A model generated the notes under the pieces. That model worked only from the letters and a program-made list of their open reading frames with translations. It was not told the DNA's origin and did no database searches. Source: JAUZOB01 sp963692465 (GTDB lineage: Bacteria; Bacteroidota; Bacteroidia; Bacteroidales; Prolixibacteraceae). Taken from it: DNA of 64,000 nucleotides. The stretch lies in NCBI GenBank assembly GCA_963692465.1, contig OY829943.1, positions 744,001 through 808,000 of the forward strand. The letters run 5' to 3'. The position numbers and the translations under genes were made by a program. Shown here one piece after another: positions 26,049 to 39,000 of the stretch. Position 1 is the first letter of the stretch. Every line of letters starts with the position of its first letter.

Positions 26049-28334
26049 CTATTGATTTGAAAAAGAATATGGGAAGTCCCCCGATTGTGTTCCCCGTTGT
26101 TTATTAGGGACAGATGACATCTTAAAATCGATTTTTGCCCCCTTCATCAGAGACTTATAGCTCAACCAATTTTTAGAATAGGAAACTCCATTGTAGGTCA
26201 TATTATTCACATAACGATTTTCATCACTATTGGCCGGAGCGTTAATCTGTACTTGCTTTCCATTTTCCAATTTCAAAGTTATACTTTTAAATAATGGAGC
26301 ACCCAAAGCATATTGATCAACTCCAGGACAAACAGGATAGAACCCTAACGCAGAGAAAACATACCATGCCGAGGTTTGTCCGTTGTCTTCATCACCGCAA
26401 TATCCATCAGGAGTAGCAAAATACAAACGATTCATCACCTCCCTGGCCCAATATTGAGTTTTCCATGGCTGTCCGGCATAATCGTATAAGTAGATCATGT
26501 GCTGAATCGGTTGATTGCCATGAGCATACTGCCCCATGTTCATCACTTGCATCTCTCTGATTTCATGAATCACCTGACCATAGTAACTATCATCAAAAAC
26601 AGGAGGAATAGTAAATACAGAATCCAGTTTGGCCGTAAAATATTCTTTACCACCCATTAGATTTTGTAGCCCTTTAATATCGTGAAAAACGCACCATGTA
26701 TAGTGCCAGCTATTCCCCTCGGTAAAAGCATCACCCCATTTAAACGGACTAAAGGGTACCTGAAACGAACCATCTTGATTGCGACCCCGCATCATCTTTG
26801 TTTCAGGATCAAAGACATTCCGATAATTCTGACAACGCTTTGCAAATCGATCAATTTCTTCTTTAGGTCGGTTTAATGCTTTCGCCAGTTGCCAGATTGT
26901 AAAATCGTCATAAGCATATTCAATGGTACGAGCTGCATTTTCATTGATCTTTACATCATAAGGAACGTATCCCAGCTTGTTATAATAATGAACACCCAAA
27001 CGGCCAACAGAACCAAGAGGTCCCTCATTTTCTGTATTTTTAAGTATTGCCTCGTAAAGCGTATTGATATCGTATCCATCGCGACTCCCTTTCAAATACG
27101 CATCCGCAATAATCGATGCAGAATTAGATCCGATCATACAGTCACGATGACCAGGACTTGCCCATTCCGGAAGGAACCCGCTTTCCTTATAAGTATTTTC
27201 CAATCCTGCCATAATTTTGGAATTCAGAGAAGGATGCATCAGATTAAAGAACGGAAAAACAGCACGAAATGTATCCCAGAAGCCATTATCCGTAAACATA
27301 TAACCAGGCAATACTTTTCCATTGTACGGACTGTAATGAATAACCTTTCCGGCAGCATCTATTTCATAAAATTTTCGCGGGAATAACATCGTACGATACA
27401 AGCAAGAATAAAATGTTTTAGTCTGATCTGATGTTCCGCCTGCCACAAGAATCCGGTTTAATTCATCATTCCACGCCTTTTTAGCCCGCTGTTTTACTGT
27501 ATTAAAATCAGCATTTCCAATTTCTTTCAGATTCTGTTCTGCCTGTTCCGGACTGATAAAAGAAGAGGCAACACGAGCAGTGACTTTCTCTCCACCGACA
27601 GTCTTAAAACCAACAATAGCACCCACATGATCCTCTTTCAGCTCAAGAATATCCGAATCAATTTGTTTGTCATGCCATATTTGTTTGGTAACAAAAGGAC
27701 GGTCAAACTGAATAACAAAGTAATCTTTAAAATTATCAGGAACACCTCCACTATTCTTAGTTGTATATCCGATAATCTTGTTCTCTCCGGGAACAATCTT
27801 CACATAAGACCCTTTATCGAACGCATCGATCACAACATATGCATTATTGGTCTTCGGGAAAGTAAAACGGAATGACGCTGCTCTTTCTGTAGGAGCAATC
27901 TCGGTAGTCACATCATAATCGGCCAGATAAACGCTATAATAATAAGGTTTAGCTACTTCTGCCTTATGAGAGAACCAACTGGCCCTTTCATCCTCCGTAA
28001 ACTTCACATTACCCGTCACTGGCATTATGGCAAATTGTCCATAATCATTAATCCAGGGACTTGGCTGGTGAGTTTGTTTAAAACCCCTGATTTTGTCTGA
28101 TTCATAAGTATACCCCCATCCGTCACCCATCTTACCGGTTTGCGGAGTCCAGAAATTCATTCCCCAGGGTAAAGCAACCGCCGGATAGGTATTCCCATTC
28201 GACATATTGTACTTCGACGCCGTTCCCATGAGCGGGTTAATCCAGTCGACCGGATCAACAACCCGGCTAACAGTTTGGGCTCTGGCAGCAAAAGAGAAGA
28301 ATACCAGCGCACATAAAAAAAATCGCATTTTCAT
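26049..28334 (-). CDS. GH92 family alpha-mannosidase, exported
   Basis: A calcium-dependent exo-alpha-mannosidase family that trims mannose from N-glycans or yeast mannan. A signal peptide covers residues 1-19 (LVFFSFAARAQ). GH92 landmarks are NPLMGT near 34, NGNTYPAVALPWGMNFWTPQ (about 47-66), FWDTFRAVFPFFNLMHP, PEWASPGHRDCMIGSNS, GNSWHYTW, and the catalytic-site segment GYCGDEDNGQTSAWY (about 643). The length of 761 residues is typical. It precedes an MFS transporter gene. A TATTTTTG -7 element (minus strand, 28384-28391) lies upstream. Confidence 0.94.
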   Translation of the reverse strand: MKMRFFLCALVFFSFAARAQTVSRVVDPVDWINPLMGTASKYNMSNGNTYPAVALPWGMNFWTPQTGKMGDGWGYTYESDKIRGFKQTHQPSPWINDYGQFAIMPVTGNVKFTEDERASWFSHKAEVAKPYYYSVYLADYDVTTEIAPTERAASFRFTFPKTNNAYVVIDAFDKGSYVKIVPGENKIIGYTTKNSGGVPDNFKDYFVIQFDRPFVTKQIWHDKQIDSDILELKEDHVGAIVGFKTVGGEKVTARVASSFISPEQAEQNLKEIGNADFNTVKQRAKKAWNDELNRILVAGGTSDQTKTFYSCLYRTMLFPRKFYEIDAAGKVIHYSPYNGKVLPGYMFTDNGFWDTFRAVFPFFNLMHPSLNSKIMAGLENTYKESGFLPEWASPGHRDCMIGSNSASIIADAYLKGSRDGYDINTLYEAILKNTENEGPLGSVGRLGVHYYNKLGYVPYDVKINENAARTIEYAYDDFTIWQLAKALNRPKEEIDRFAKRCQNYRNVFDPETKMMRGRNQDGSFQVPFSPFKWGDAFTEGNSWHYTWCVFHDIKGLQNLMGGKEYFTAKLDSVFTIPPVFDDSYYGQVIHEIREMQVMNMGQYAHGNQPIQHMIYLYDYAGQPWKTQYWAREVMNRLYFATPDGYCGDEDNGQTSAWYVFSALGFYPVCPGVDQYALGAPLFKSITLKLENGKQVQINAPANSDENRYVNNMTYNGVSYSKNWLSYKSLMKGAKIDFKMSSVPNKQRGTQSGDFPYSFSNQ

Positions 28335-28383
28335 AGATTAATCTCATTTTAATAAAGTTTGTTGTATGGTGGTTTGTCTGCAA

Positions 28384-28391
28384 CAAAAATA
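28384..28391 (-). promoter_or_regulatory. Candidate -7 element for the GH92 gene
   Basis: Minus-strand TATTTTTG matches TAnnTTTG and lies 50 bases before the GH92 ATG. No good -33 element is seen. Confidence 0.4.
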
Positions 28392-28500
28392 AATTAAAAT
28401 GGGATAAAATACGATCTCTGACCGATTTAAAACAAAGAAGAATCTATATGAATCAGTTTATTATTGAAATTTAATAAATCAGATACAATCAATATATTTT

Positions 28501-29946
28501 TTATTTTAAGACAGCATCAGATAACTGATCAACAGTCTCAGGTAGAGCAACAATTTTATTCGTCTGAGAATCTACAAGCACCATTACCGGCGTTGAAAGG
28601 ATAAAATAGGCACTCGCCTCCTTACTATTAATTCCACCCCTAGCCCGGATATGCCTCCATGCAGGTAATTGTGTTTTTGCCTGTTCCCAGATTGGAATTT
28701 CCGTTTTAGTCTCATCAACACTAATAGCCAAAACATCCAACAGATTCTTATCTTTCACCTGTTCATACCATGGATAAAGCTTACTGACCAAATCTTTACA
28801 ATGAGTACAATCAGCAGACCAAAACAACACTAATTTATATCGGCAATTAGTTTTATAGTCATAAAGATGAACTGTATTTCCTTTATCGTCCTGCGAGGTA
28901 AAATCTGGAGCCAATGTCCCAATGGTCAAAGTTTCCATTCCCTGAAGTCTTTTCTCAATAGCCTGTCTTTTATTCGTAAGACAAGCTGGATCATCCAGGT
29001 AAGGTTTCAGCATTTTTATTCCTTTTTCCAGGTTAAAACTTTCATACCCATTATAAAAATAATCAACCATCCATCCATAAACCAAAGGGTTTCCGGTACG
29101 GGCCTTTTCTATCGCTTTTTCCCCTGCAAGCGTAAATAATGAATCCCTTAATGCAATAGTCGTTGAAAACGTTCCATAGATATTTACGTACTGATTCATC
29201 CACTCTTTTATATCAGAGGTCTTTATGAGTAACGGATCTTTAAAATCCATTCCATCGAAATAATGAGCGACTAAATTCCATTTACGATCAGCTTCTGTAC
29301 CCCGCCATTCTAACTTTGGAACATACTGAAATCGGAAAGAACTACTAACGAAAGCGGTCTTATTTTTTTGAATCTGCATTTCGAGCCATTCGTTATAATT
29401 ATTACGCCTCTTTTCATATTCCTGAACTCCTTTTTTATAAAACTCCGAATGAGGGTCATCATAGTTCATTAGGAAATTCTGCAACAGTCCTAATTGCTCT
29501 TTCTTTTTTGCATTTTCTTTTGAGAACTGCACAACAAGCGTATTCTCTCTTTCATCTTTCTGGAAATACGTACTATCCTGATTGTTGGCATAAAGGGGAT
29601 TTGCCCACAGCTCTAAATTCTGTTTATAAACAATAATTCGTTTTTCAGACGGATAAGGATTACTGGTTTCTTTTTGTTTATAATCGAACCGCAATACAAA
29701 TTCTCCAGGCAACCTATCCGCCGGGACTGTGATAATAGTTACCTCTCCATCTTTAATGTCCTCTTTTTCAATCAAAGGTTTTAAAGCATTTGCTCCAGTC
29801 AACGGCAACAAACTAACTTTACTCGAATAAACACCCCTTAAATGAATTTTAATATTTATATCAGCTGCTTTTGAAGAAAGATTCATCCCTAACAAAAGGA
29901 AGAATAGCAAACCTGTCAATTTAGAATTAAATACTCCACTATACAT
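28501..29946 (-). CDS. TlpA-like thioredoxin-fold lipoprotein or periplasmic protein
   Basis: An exported protein of 481 residues. The signal peptide is TGLLFFLLLGMNLSSKA (about 11-27). Residues 30-330 form an N-terminal region of the kind seen before TlpA domains in Bacteroidota, without clear motifs. The C-terminal thioredoxin fold (about 345-480) has GTLAPDFTSQDDKGN, the redox site FWSADCTHCKDL (C-T-H-C) and the cis-Pro segment STPVMVLVD. It likely reduces or rearranges disulfides outside the cytoplasm. It lies 59 bases after the giant gene but has its own promoter candidate. The giant's FISUMP domains hold conserved Cys, which might be clients. Confidence 0.83.
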   Translation of the reverse strand: MYSGVFNSKLTGLLFFLLLGMNLSSKAADINIKIHLRGVYSSKVSLLPLTGANALKPLIEKEDIKDGEVTIITVPADRLPGEFVLRFDYKQKETSNPYPSEKRIIVYKQNLELWANPLYANNQDSTYFQKDERENTLVVQFSKENAKKKEQLGLLQNFLMNYDDPHSEFYKKGVQEYEKRRNNYNEWLEMQIQKNKTAFVSSSFRFQYVPKLEWRGTEADRKWNLVAHYFDGMDFKDPLLIKTSDIKEWMNQYVNIYGTFSTTIALRDSLFTLAGEKAIEKARTGNPLVYGWMVDYFYNGYESFNLEKGIKMLKPYLDDPACLTNKRQAIEKRLQGMETLTIGTLAPDFTSQDDKGNTVHLYDYKTNCRYKLVLFWSADCTHCKDLVSKLYPWYEQVKDKNLLDVLAISVDETKTEIPIWEQAKTQLPAWRHIRARGGINSKEASAYFILSTPVMVLVDSQTNKIVALPETVDQLSDAVLK

Positions 29947-29964
29947 AAAGACTTATTTTGCCTT

Positions 29965-29995
29965 CAAATTTATAAAATTCTTTCAAGCAATCAAC
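29965..29995 (-). promoter_or_regulatory. Promoter candidate for the TlpA-like gene
   Basis: Minus-strand GTTG (29992-29995) lies 19 bases before TAAATTTG (29965-29972), a full -7 match with three of four -33 bases. It would give a short leader of about 12 bases. Confidence 0.5.
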
Positions 29996-30005
29996 CTTTA
30001 ACACC

Positions 30006-33000
30006 TTAATCGCGAAGACAACGAAGGGAGCATCCATATGCCTTATCTGCATAAGTGGTATTACTGTTACTAACACCGATGCTCATATAATCTCCCAGCG
30101 TACTGTTATATTGAGAACTACTCCAGTAATAGCCCAATGTTCCCCGACTATTCAATACACCTGAGGTATTGACTAAAACTCCAGCTTCATGTAACTTCAA
30201 TACTGAACCATAGGCATCGGCTGCTGTCAGCCAGTTCTGAGGTATAGCATCGGCCGCTGTCCATTCCGTATTCGTTGGTATTCGCCAACCGATTCCCAAT
30301 TCCAATGCACAAGGGTCATTCGCTGCCACCCAATCACTGGTCTCATTTATACCTCCGACCCATGCAGTAGATGGAGTACGTGTTGTTCCGTCATGATCAT
30401 ATCCCTGACTCCGGTTAAACTGCCAGTACCACCCTGCTGATGCCTCTGTCCCATCATTGACTGCTGTCGCTTGCTGATCCGACCCTAAATTCTGGGTAAT
30501 CCAACATTTCGCAGTTCCGGAAATCGTCGTGCTAATCGTATTGTAAGTAACCGTCTTCGTAATTGGAGCCCCATTAACTCCTGCGGTATGAACAACAGTT
30601 AAAGGAGAACAGATTTTAAAGCTCGTTACATCCGGACTATAAACTATTCCTCGATTATTCGTGGCATACGCCCTTACATAATAGGTCGTTCCTGCAGTCA
30701 GTCCACTCAAAGTTCCGGTAAACGTTCCTAATCCAGAACCGCTAGAAATCACATGATCACTAGTCTGAGGTGCTACACCTGTCGTATTCCAGCAGATCCC
30801 TCTGTCTGTTACTGTACTCCCTCCATCTAACGATACCGTTGCAGTCGCTGTTGCACTATTTCCCGTTATCGCACTCGTCGGTATCGAGGCATCGCTAATC
30901 GACGCTTTCAGTAACACAATCTGACTCTCATCCGTCAGACACCTTACAGGTAATGCACTCGCCTTATCCATATAATTGATAGCACTGCTGCTTCCTGTCA
31001 TCGATAATACGTAACCGCTCATATAATAACTATAATATGTGCCATAATAGTATGGATTGTAAGTCTGCACTACATCCTGTGTACCACTCCAATAAGCCCC
31101 TACTGATCCACGGGAAGTCAACGATCCATTCACATTACTCAAATAACCGGCCTCATGAAGCTTCAACTCCGAAGAATAAGCATCCGTAGCACTTGCCCAG
31201 TTCCGTGGAGATCCATCTATATTACTCCATTCTGTATTCGTCGGTAATCGCCATCCGGTACCCAATTCTGTCGCACAAGGATCATTCGCCGGTAACCAGT
31301 CACTGCTCTCTACTATGCAATTTGTCCAAGAGGTCCATGTATTCCATGGCGTATAATTTGTCCCGTCATGCTTGTATCCCTGACTACGATCAAACTGGTA
31401 GTACCATCCGGCGGAGGATTCTGTGCCGTCATTTACTGCTGTTGCCTGCTGATCTGATCCCAAATTCTGGGCTATCCAGCAATGTGCCGCTCCGGACATC
31501 GTCGAACTCACTTCCTTATACGTTACTGTCTTTGTTACCGGTGCACCGTTAATACCTGCCGTATGAATAACCGTCATATCCGGACATAACCGGAAGACTG
31601 TCTGTACGCCATAACCTACTCCGGCTGTGTTCGTCGCATAGGCTCTTACGTAATAGGTCGTATTCGTTGTCAGACCGCTCATCGTATCGGTAAACGTTCC
31701 TGTCCCGTTTGCACCATCGGCTACTTTACTATCTGTTATCGACGGATTACCACTCGTATTCCAGCAGAAACCTCTGCCGGTTATCGAACTCCCGCCATCA
31801 AACATGATATACGCTTTACCGTTTATCGTACTGCCCGTCTTCGTTCCATCCAGTACCGTTACCTGATTCATAATCGGTACACTCGGATTGCTCGTATCAT
31901 CTCGAATACATCTTACCGGTAAGGCAGCTGTCTTACTCATCGTCGTCATTCCACTCGAACCTGAAGCAAGACTCAAACAATTTCCAACCGTGCTCGTGCT
32001 CTGAGTACTGCTCCAGTAATAACCTGCACTACCACGCCCACTCAATGCACCTCCTGCTGTCAGATAACCTGCCTCATGAAGCTTCAATACCGAAGCAAAG
32101 GCATCCGATGCACTCTGCCAGTATTGGGGTGCAGCATCTGCTGCGGTCCACTCTGCATTCGTTGGCAAACGCCATCCGCCGCCTAACTGCAACATACACG
32201 GATCATTCGCAGCCAACCAGTCATTGTTCTCATTAACACTCGTATTCCAGATGACCGGGGTACGGACTCCTACACTGTTCTGATAGCCCTGCGGACTATC
32301 AAACTGCCAGTACCATCCTGCTGAATCGTCAATATTCTCTGCTGGTGAAGCTGACTGTAAGTCTGCTCCAAGGTTCTTCGTGATCCAGCACTTAGCTGAA
32401 CCTGTTATATTGGTACTTACAGAACTGTAAGTCTCTGTCTTATCAACCGGTGCTCCCGAGATTACTGTATGATTTACCGTAAAGGTCGGACAAATCTTAA
32501 AGCTCGTCACATTCTTGCTATAGGAAGTTCCTACGCCATTCGTTGCATAAGCTCTTACATAATAGGTCGGCCCTTCGACTAAGCCACTCATTGTAAGACT
32601 AAAGCTCCCTATACCTGTACTACTGTCTGTTATTACATGATCTGATGTACCCGGGGTTCCTGTCGTATTCCAGCAGATTCCACGTGCCGATACAGTGCTC
32701 CCGCCATCTGGCGTTACCGTTACATTTGCTACTGCACTCGTACTTGTCATCGTCGCACTCGGTATCACGGCATCACTCACTCCTGCCATTGAGGCTACTA
32801 TCTGATCCCTCAGACAACGAACCGGATATGCATAGGCCTTGCTTGCATAAGTCGGACTACTGCTCCCGCTTGCTATGCTCATCAGGTAACCATAGCTCGT
32901 ATTACTATACTGACTGCTACTCCAGTAATTTCCTGTTGCCCCACGGGAGGTTAATGCCCCGCTTCCTGAATCCAGATAACCTGCCTCATGAAGCTTCAAT

Positions 33001-36000
33001 ACCGATCCGTATGCATCTGCTGCTGTCAGCCAGTTCTGGGGTATAGCATCGGCTGCTGTCCATTCTGCATTCGTCGGTAATCGCCAGCCGGTTCCCAATT
33101 CCAACGCACAAGGATCATTCGCTGCCAACCAGTCACTGTTCTCACTTATGCCGCCAACCCAGGCTGACCATGCAGGTATCGCCGGTGTTAATGTCGTCCC
33201 GTCATGTTTGTAGCCCTGACTCCGGTTAAACTGCCAGTACCACCCGGCTGATGCTTCCGTCGCATCATTAACTGCTGTTGCCTGTTGATCAGATCCTAAA
33301 TTCTGAGTAATCCAGCATGCTGCTTTCCCTGAGTAAGTCGTGCTGATCGTGCTATAGGTTACCGTTTTATCAACCGGTGAACCATCCACACCTGCCTTAT
33401 GCTGAATGGTAAACGTCGGACAAATCTTAAAGCTCGTTACATTTGTACTGTATACCGTTCCCCTGTTGTTCGTCGCATAAGCTCTTACATAATAGGTCGG
33501 CCCTTCTGTTAAACCACTCAGGGTTCCTGTAAATGTTCCGGTCCCTTTTCCTCCTGGAATTACATTATCACTGGTCTGAGGTGCTACGCCTGTCGTATTC
33601 CAGCAGATGCCACGATCGGTTACAGTGCTTCCTCCATCCAATGATACCGTTGCTGTTGCCGTCGCACTGTTCCCAGTTATCGCACTCGTCGGTATCGAAG
33701 CATCGCTAATCGACGCTTTCAGTAACACAATCTGACTCTCATCCGTCAGACACCTTACAGGTAATGCACTCGCCTTATCCATATAATTGATAGCACTGCT
33801 GCTTCCTGTCATCGATAATACGTAACCGCTCATATAATAACTATAATATGTGCCATAATAGTATGGATTGTAAGTCTGCACTACATCCTGTGTACCACTC
33901 CAATAAGCCCCTACTGATCCACGGGAAGTCAACGATCCATTCACATTACTCAAATAACCGGCCTCATGAAGCTTCAACTCCGAAGAATAAGCATCCGTAG
34001 CACTTGCCCAGTTCCGTGGAGATCCATCTATATTACTCCATTCTGTATTCGTCGGTAATCGCCATCCGGTACCCAATTCTGTCGCACAAGGATCATTCGC
34101 CGGTAACCAGTCACTGCTCTCTACTATGCAATTTGTCCAAGAGGTCCATGTATTCCATGGCGTATAATTTGTCCCGTCATGCTTGTATCCCTGACTACGA
34201 TCAAACTGGTAGTACCATCCGGCGGAGGATTCTGTGCCGTCATTTACTGCTGTTGCCTGCTGATCTGATCCCAAATTCTGGGCTATCCAGCAATGTGCCG
34301 CTCCGGACATCGTCGAACTCACTTCCTTATACGTTACTGTCTTTGTTACCGGTGCACCGTTAATACCTGCCGTATGAATAACCGTCATATCCGGACATAA
34401 CCGGAAGACTGTCTGTACGCCATAACCTACTCCGGCTGTGTTCGTCGCATAGGCTCTTACGTAATAGGTCGTATTCGTTGTCAGACCGCTCATCGTATCG
34501 GTAAACGTTCCTGTCCCGTTTGCACCATCGGCTACTTTACTATCTGTTATCGACGGATTACCACTCGTATTCCAGCAGAAACCTCTGCCGGTTATCGAAC
34601 TCCCGCCATCAAACATGATATACGCTTTACCGTTTATCGTACTGCCCGTCTTCGTTCCATCCAGTACCGTTACCTGATTCATAATCGGTACACTCGGATT
34701 GCTCGTATCATCACGAATACATCTTACCGGTAAGGCAGCTGTCTTACTCATCGTCGTCATTCCACTCGAACCTGAAGCAAGACTCAAACAATTTCCAACC
34801 GTGCTCGTGCTCTGAGTACTGCTCCAGTAATAACCTGCACTACCACGCCCACTCAATGCACCTCCTGCTGTCAGATAACCTGCCTCATGAAGCTTCAATA
34901 CCGAAGCAAAGGCATCCGATGCACTCTGCCAGTATTGGGGTGCAGCATCTGCTGCGGTCCACTCTGCATTCGTTGGCAAACGCCATCCGCCGCCTAACTG
35001 CAACATACACGGATCATTCGCAGCCAACCAGTCACTGTTCTCATTAACACTCGTATTCCAGATGACCGGGGTACGGACTCCTACACTGTTCTGATAGCCC
35101 TGCGGACTATCAAACTGCCAGTACCATCCTGCTGAATCGTCAATATTCTCTGCTGGTGAAGCTGACTGTAAGTCTGCTCCAAGGTTCTTCGTGATCCAGC
35201 ACTTAGCTGAACCTGTTATATTGGTACTTACAGAACTGTAAGTCTCTGTCTTATCAACCGGTGCTCCCGAGATTACTGTATGATTTACCGTAAAGGTCGG
35301 ACAAATCTTAAAGCTCGTCACATTCTTGCTATAGGAAGTTCCTACGCCATTCGTTGCATAAGCTCTTACATAATAGGTCGGCCCTTCGACTAAGCCACTC
35401 ATTGTAAGACTAAAGCTCCCTATACCTGTACTACTGTCTGTTATTACATGATCTGATGTACCCGGGGTTCCTGTCGTATTCCAGCAGATTCCACGTGCCG
35501 ATACAGTGCTCCCGCCATCTGGCGTTACCGTTACATTTGCTACTGCACTCGTACTTGTCATCGTCGCACTCGGTATCACGGCATCACTCACTCCTGCCAT
35601 TGAGGCTACTATCTGATCCCTCAGACAACGAACCGGATATGCATAGGCCTTGCTTGCATAAGTCGGACTACTGCTCCCGCTTGCTATGCTCATCAGGTAA
35701 CCATAGCTCGTATTACTATACTGACTGCTACTCCAGTAATTTCCTGTTGCCCCACGGGAGGTTAATGCCCCGCTTCCTGAATCCAGATAACCTGCCTCAT
35801 GAAGCTTCAATACCGATCCGTATGCATCTGCTGCTGTCAGCCAGTTCTGGGGTATAGCATCGGCTGCTGTCCATTCTGCATTCGTCGGTAATCGCCAGCC
35901 GGTTCCCAATTCCAACGCACAAGGATCATTCGCTGCCAACCAGTCACTGTTCTCACTTATGCCGCCAACCCAGGCTGACCATGCAGGTATCGCCGGTGTT

Positions 36001-39000
36001 AATGTCGTCCCGTCATGTTTGTAGCCCTGACTCCGGTTAAACTGCCAGTACCACCCGGCTGATGCTTCCGTCGCATCATTAACTGCTGTTGCCTGTTGAT
36101 CAGATCCTAAATTCTGAGTAATCCAGCATGCTGCTTTCCCTGAGTAAGTCGTGCTGATCGTGCTATAGGTTACCGTTTTATCAACCGGTGAACCATCCAC
36201 ACCTGCCTTATGCTGAATGGTAAACGTCGGACAAATCTTAAAGCTCGTTACATTTGTACTGTATACCGTTCCCCTGTTGTTCGTCGCATAAGCTCTTACA
36301 TAATAGGTCGGCCCTTCTGTTAAACCACTCAGGGTTCCTGTAAATGTTCCGGTCCCTTTTCCTCCTGGAATTACATTATCACTGGTCTGAGGTGCTACGC
36401 CTGTCGTATTCCAGCAGATGCCACGATCGGTTACAGTGCTTCCTCCATCCAATGATACCGTTGCTGTTGCCGTCGCACTGTTCCCAGTTATCGCACTCGT
36501 CGGTATCGAAGCATCGCTAATCGACGCTTTCAGTAACACAATCTGACTCTCATCCGTCAGACACCTTACAGGTAATGCACTCGCCTTATCCATATAATTG
36601 ATAGCACTGCTGCTTCCTGTCATCGATAATACGTAACCGCTCATATAATAACTATAATATGTGCCATAATAGTATGGATTGTAAGTCTGCACTACATCCT
36701 GTGTACCACTCCAATAAGCCCCTACTGATCCACGGGAAGTCAACGATCCATTCACATTACTCAAATAACCGGCCTCATGAAGCTTCAACTCCGAAGAATA
36801 AGCATCCGTAGCACTTGCCCAGTTCCGTGGAGATCCATCTATATTACTCCATTCTGTATTCGTCGGTAATCGCCATCCGGTACCCAATTCTGTCGCACAA
36901 GGATCATTCGCCGGTAACCAGTCACTGCTCTCTACTATGCAATTTGTCCAAGAGGTCCATGTATTCCATGGCGTATAATTTGTCCCGTCATGCTTGTATC
37001 CCTGACTACGATCAAACTGGTAGTACCATCCGGCGGAGGATTCTGTGCCGTCATTTACTGCTGTTGCCTGCTGATCTGATCCCAAATTCTGGGCTATCCA
37101 GCAATGTGCCGCTCCGGACATCGTCGAACTCACTTCCTTATACGTTACTGTCTTTGTTACCGGTGCACCGTTAATACCTGCCGTATGAATAACCGTCATA
37201 TCCGGACATAACCGGAAGACTGTCTGTACGCCATAACCTACTCCGGCTGTGTTCGTCGCATAGGCTCTTACGTAATAGGTCGTATTCGTTGTCAGACCGC
37301 TCATCGTATCGGTAAACGTTCCTGTCCCGTTTGCACCATCGGCTACTTTACTATCTGTTATCGACGGATTACCACTCGTATTCCAGCAGAAACCTCTGCC
37401 GGTTATCGAACTCCCGCCATCAAACATGATATACGCTTTACCATCTATCGTGCTGCTCGTCTTCGTTTCATCAAGCACTACGACCTGGTTCATGACCGGA
37501 ACACTCGGATTGCTCGTATCATCTCGAATACATCTTACCGGTAAGGCTGCTGTCTTACTCATCGTTGTCATTCCACTCGAACCTGAAGCAAGACTCAAAC
37601 AATTTCCAACCGTGCTCGTGCTCTGAGTACTGCTCCAGTAATAACCTGCAGTCCCGCGACTACTCAAAACTCCACCTGTCGTCAGATAACCGGCCTCATG
37701 AAGCTTCAATACCGAAGCAAAGGCATCCGCTGCATTCTGCCAGTATTGTGGTATGGCATCTACTGCAATCCACTCTGCATAAGTCGGTAAGCGCCATCCG
37801 CCACCTAACTGCAACATACACGGATCATTCGCGGCCAACCAGTCATTGTTCTCATTGACACTCGTATTCCAGATGACCGGGGTACGGACTCCTACACTGT
37901 TCTGATAGCCCTGCGGACTATCAAACTGCCAGTACCATCCTGCTGAATCATCTATATTCTCTGCCGCAGACTTTGATTGCAAGTCCGCACCAAGGTTCTT
38001 CGTGATCCAGCACTTCGTTGAACCTGTTATATTGGTACTTACAGAACTGTAAGTCTCTGTCTTATCAACCGGTGCTCCCGAAATTACTGTATGATTTACC
38101 GTAAAGGTCGGACAAATCTTAAAGCTCGTCACATTCTTGCTATAGGAAGTTCCTACGCCATTCGTTGCATAAGCTCTTACATAATAGGTCGGCCCTTCGA
38201 CTAAGCCACTCATTGTAAGACTAAAATCTCCAGTTCCCGTATTACTGTCTGTTATTACATGATCTGATGTACTGGGGCTTCCTGTCGTATTCCAGCAGAT
38301 TCCACGTGCCGATACAGTGCTTCCACCATCTGGCGTTACCGTTACATTTGCTACTGCACTCGTACTTGTCATCGTCGCACTCGGTATCACGGCATCACTC
38401 ACTCCTGCCATTGAGGCTACTATCTGATCCCTCAGACAACGAACCGGATATGCATAGGCCTTAACTGCATATGACTGACTGCTACTACCGCTTGCTATGC
38501 TCATCAGGTAACCATAGCTCGTATTATACTGACTGCTACTCCAGTAATTTCCTGTTGCCCCACGGGAGGTTAATGCCCCGCTTCCTGAATCCAGATAACC
38601 TGCCTCATGAAGCTTCAATACCGATCCGTATGCATCTGCTGCTGTCAGCCAGTTCTGGGGTATAGCATCGGCTGCTGTCCATTCTGCATTCGTCGGTAAT
38701 CGCCAGCCGGTTCCCAATTCCAACGCACAAGGATCATTCGCTGCCAACCAGTCACTGTTCTCACTTATGCCGCCAACCCAGGCTGACCATGCAGGTATCG
38801 CCGGTGTTAATGTCGTCCCGTCATGTTTGTAGCCCTGACTCCGGTTAAACTGCCAGTACCACCCGGCTGATGCTTCCGTCGCATCATTAACTGCTGTTGC
38901 CTGTTGATCAGATCCTAAATTCTGAGTAATCCAGCATGCTGCTTTCCCTGAGTAAGTCGTGCTGATCGTGCTATAGGTTACCGTTTTATCAACCGGTGAA

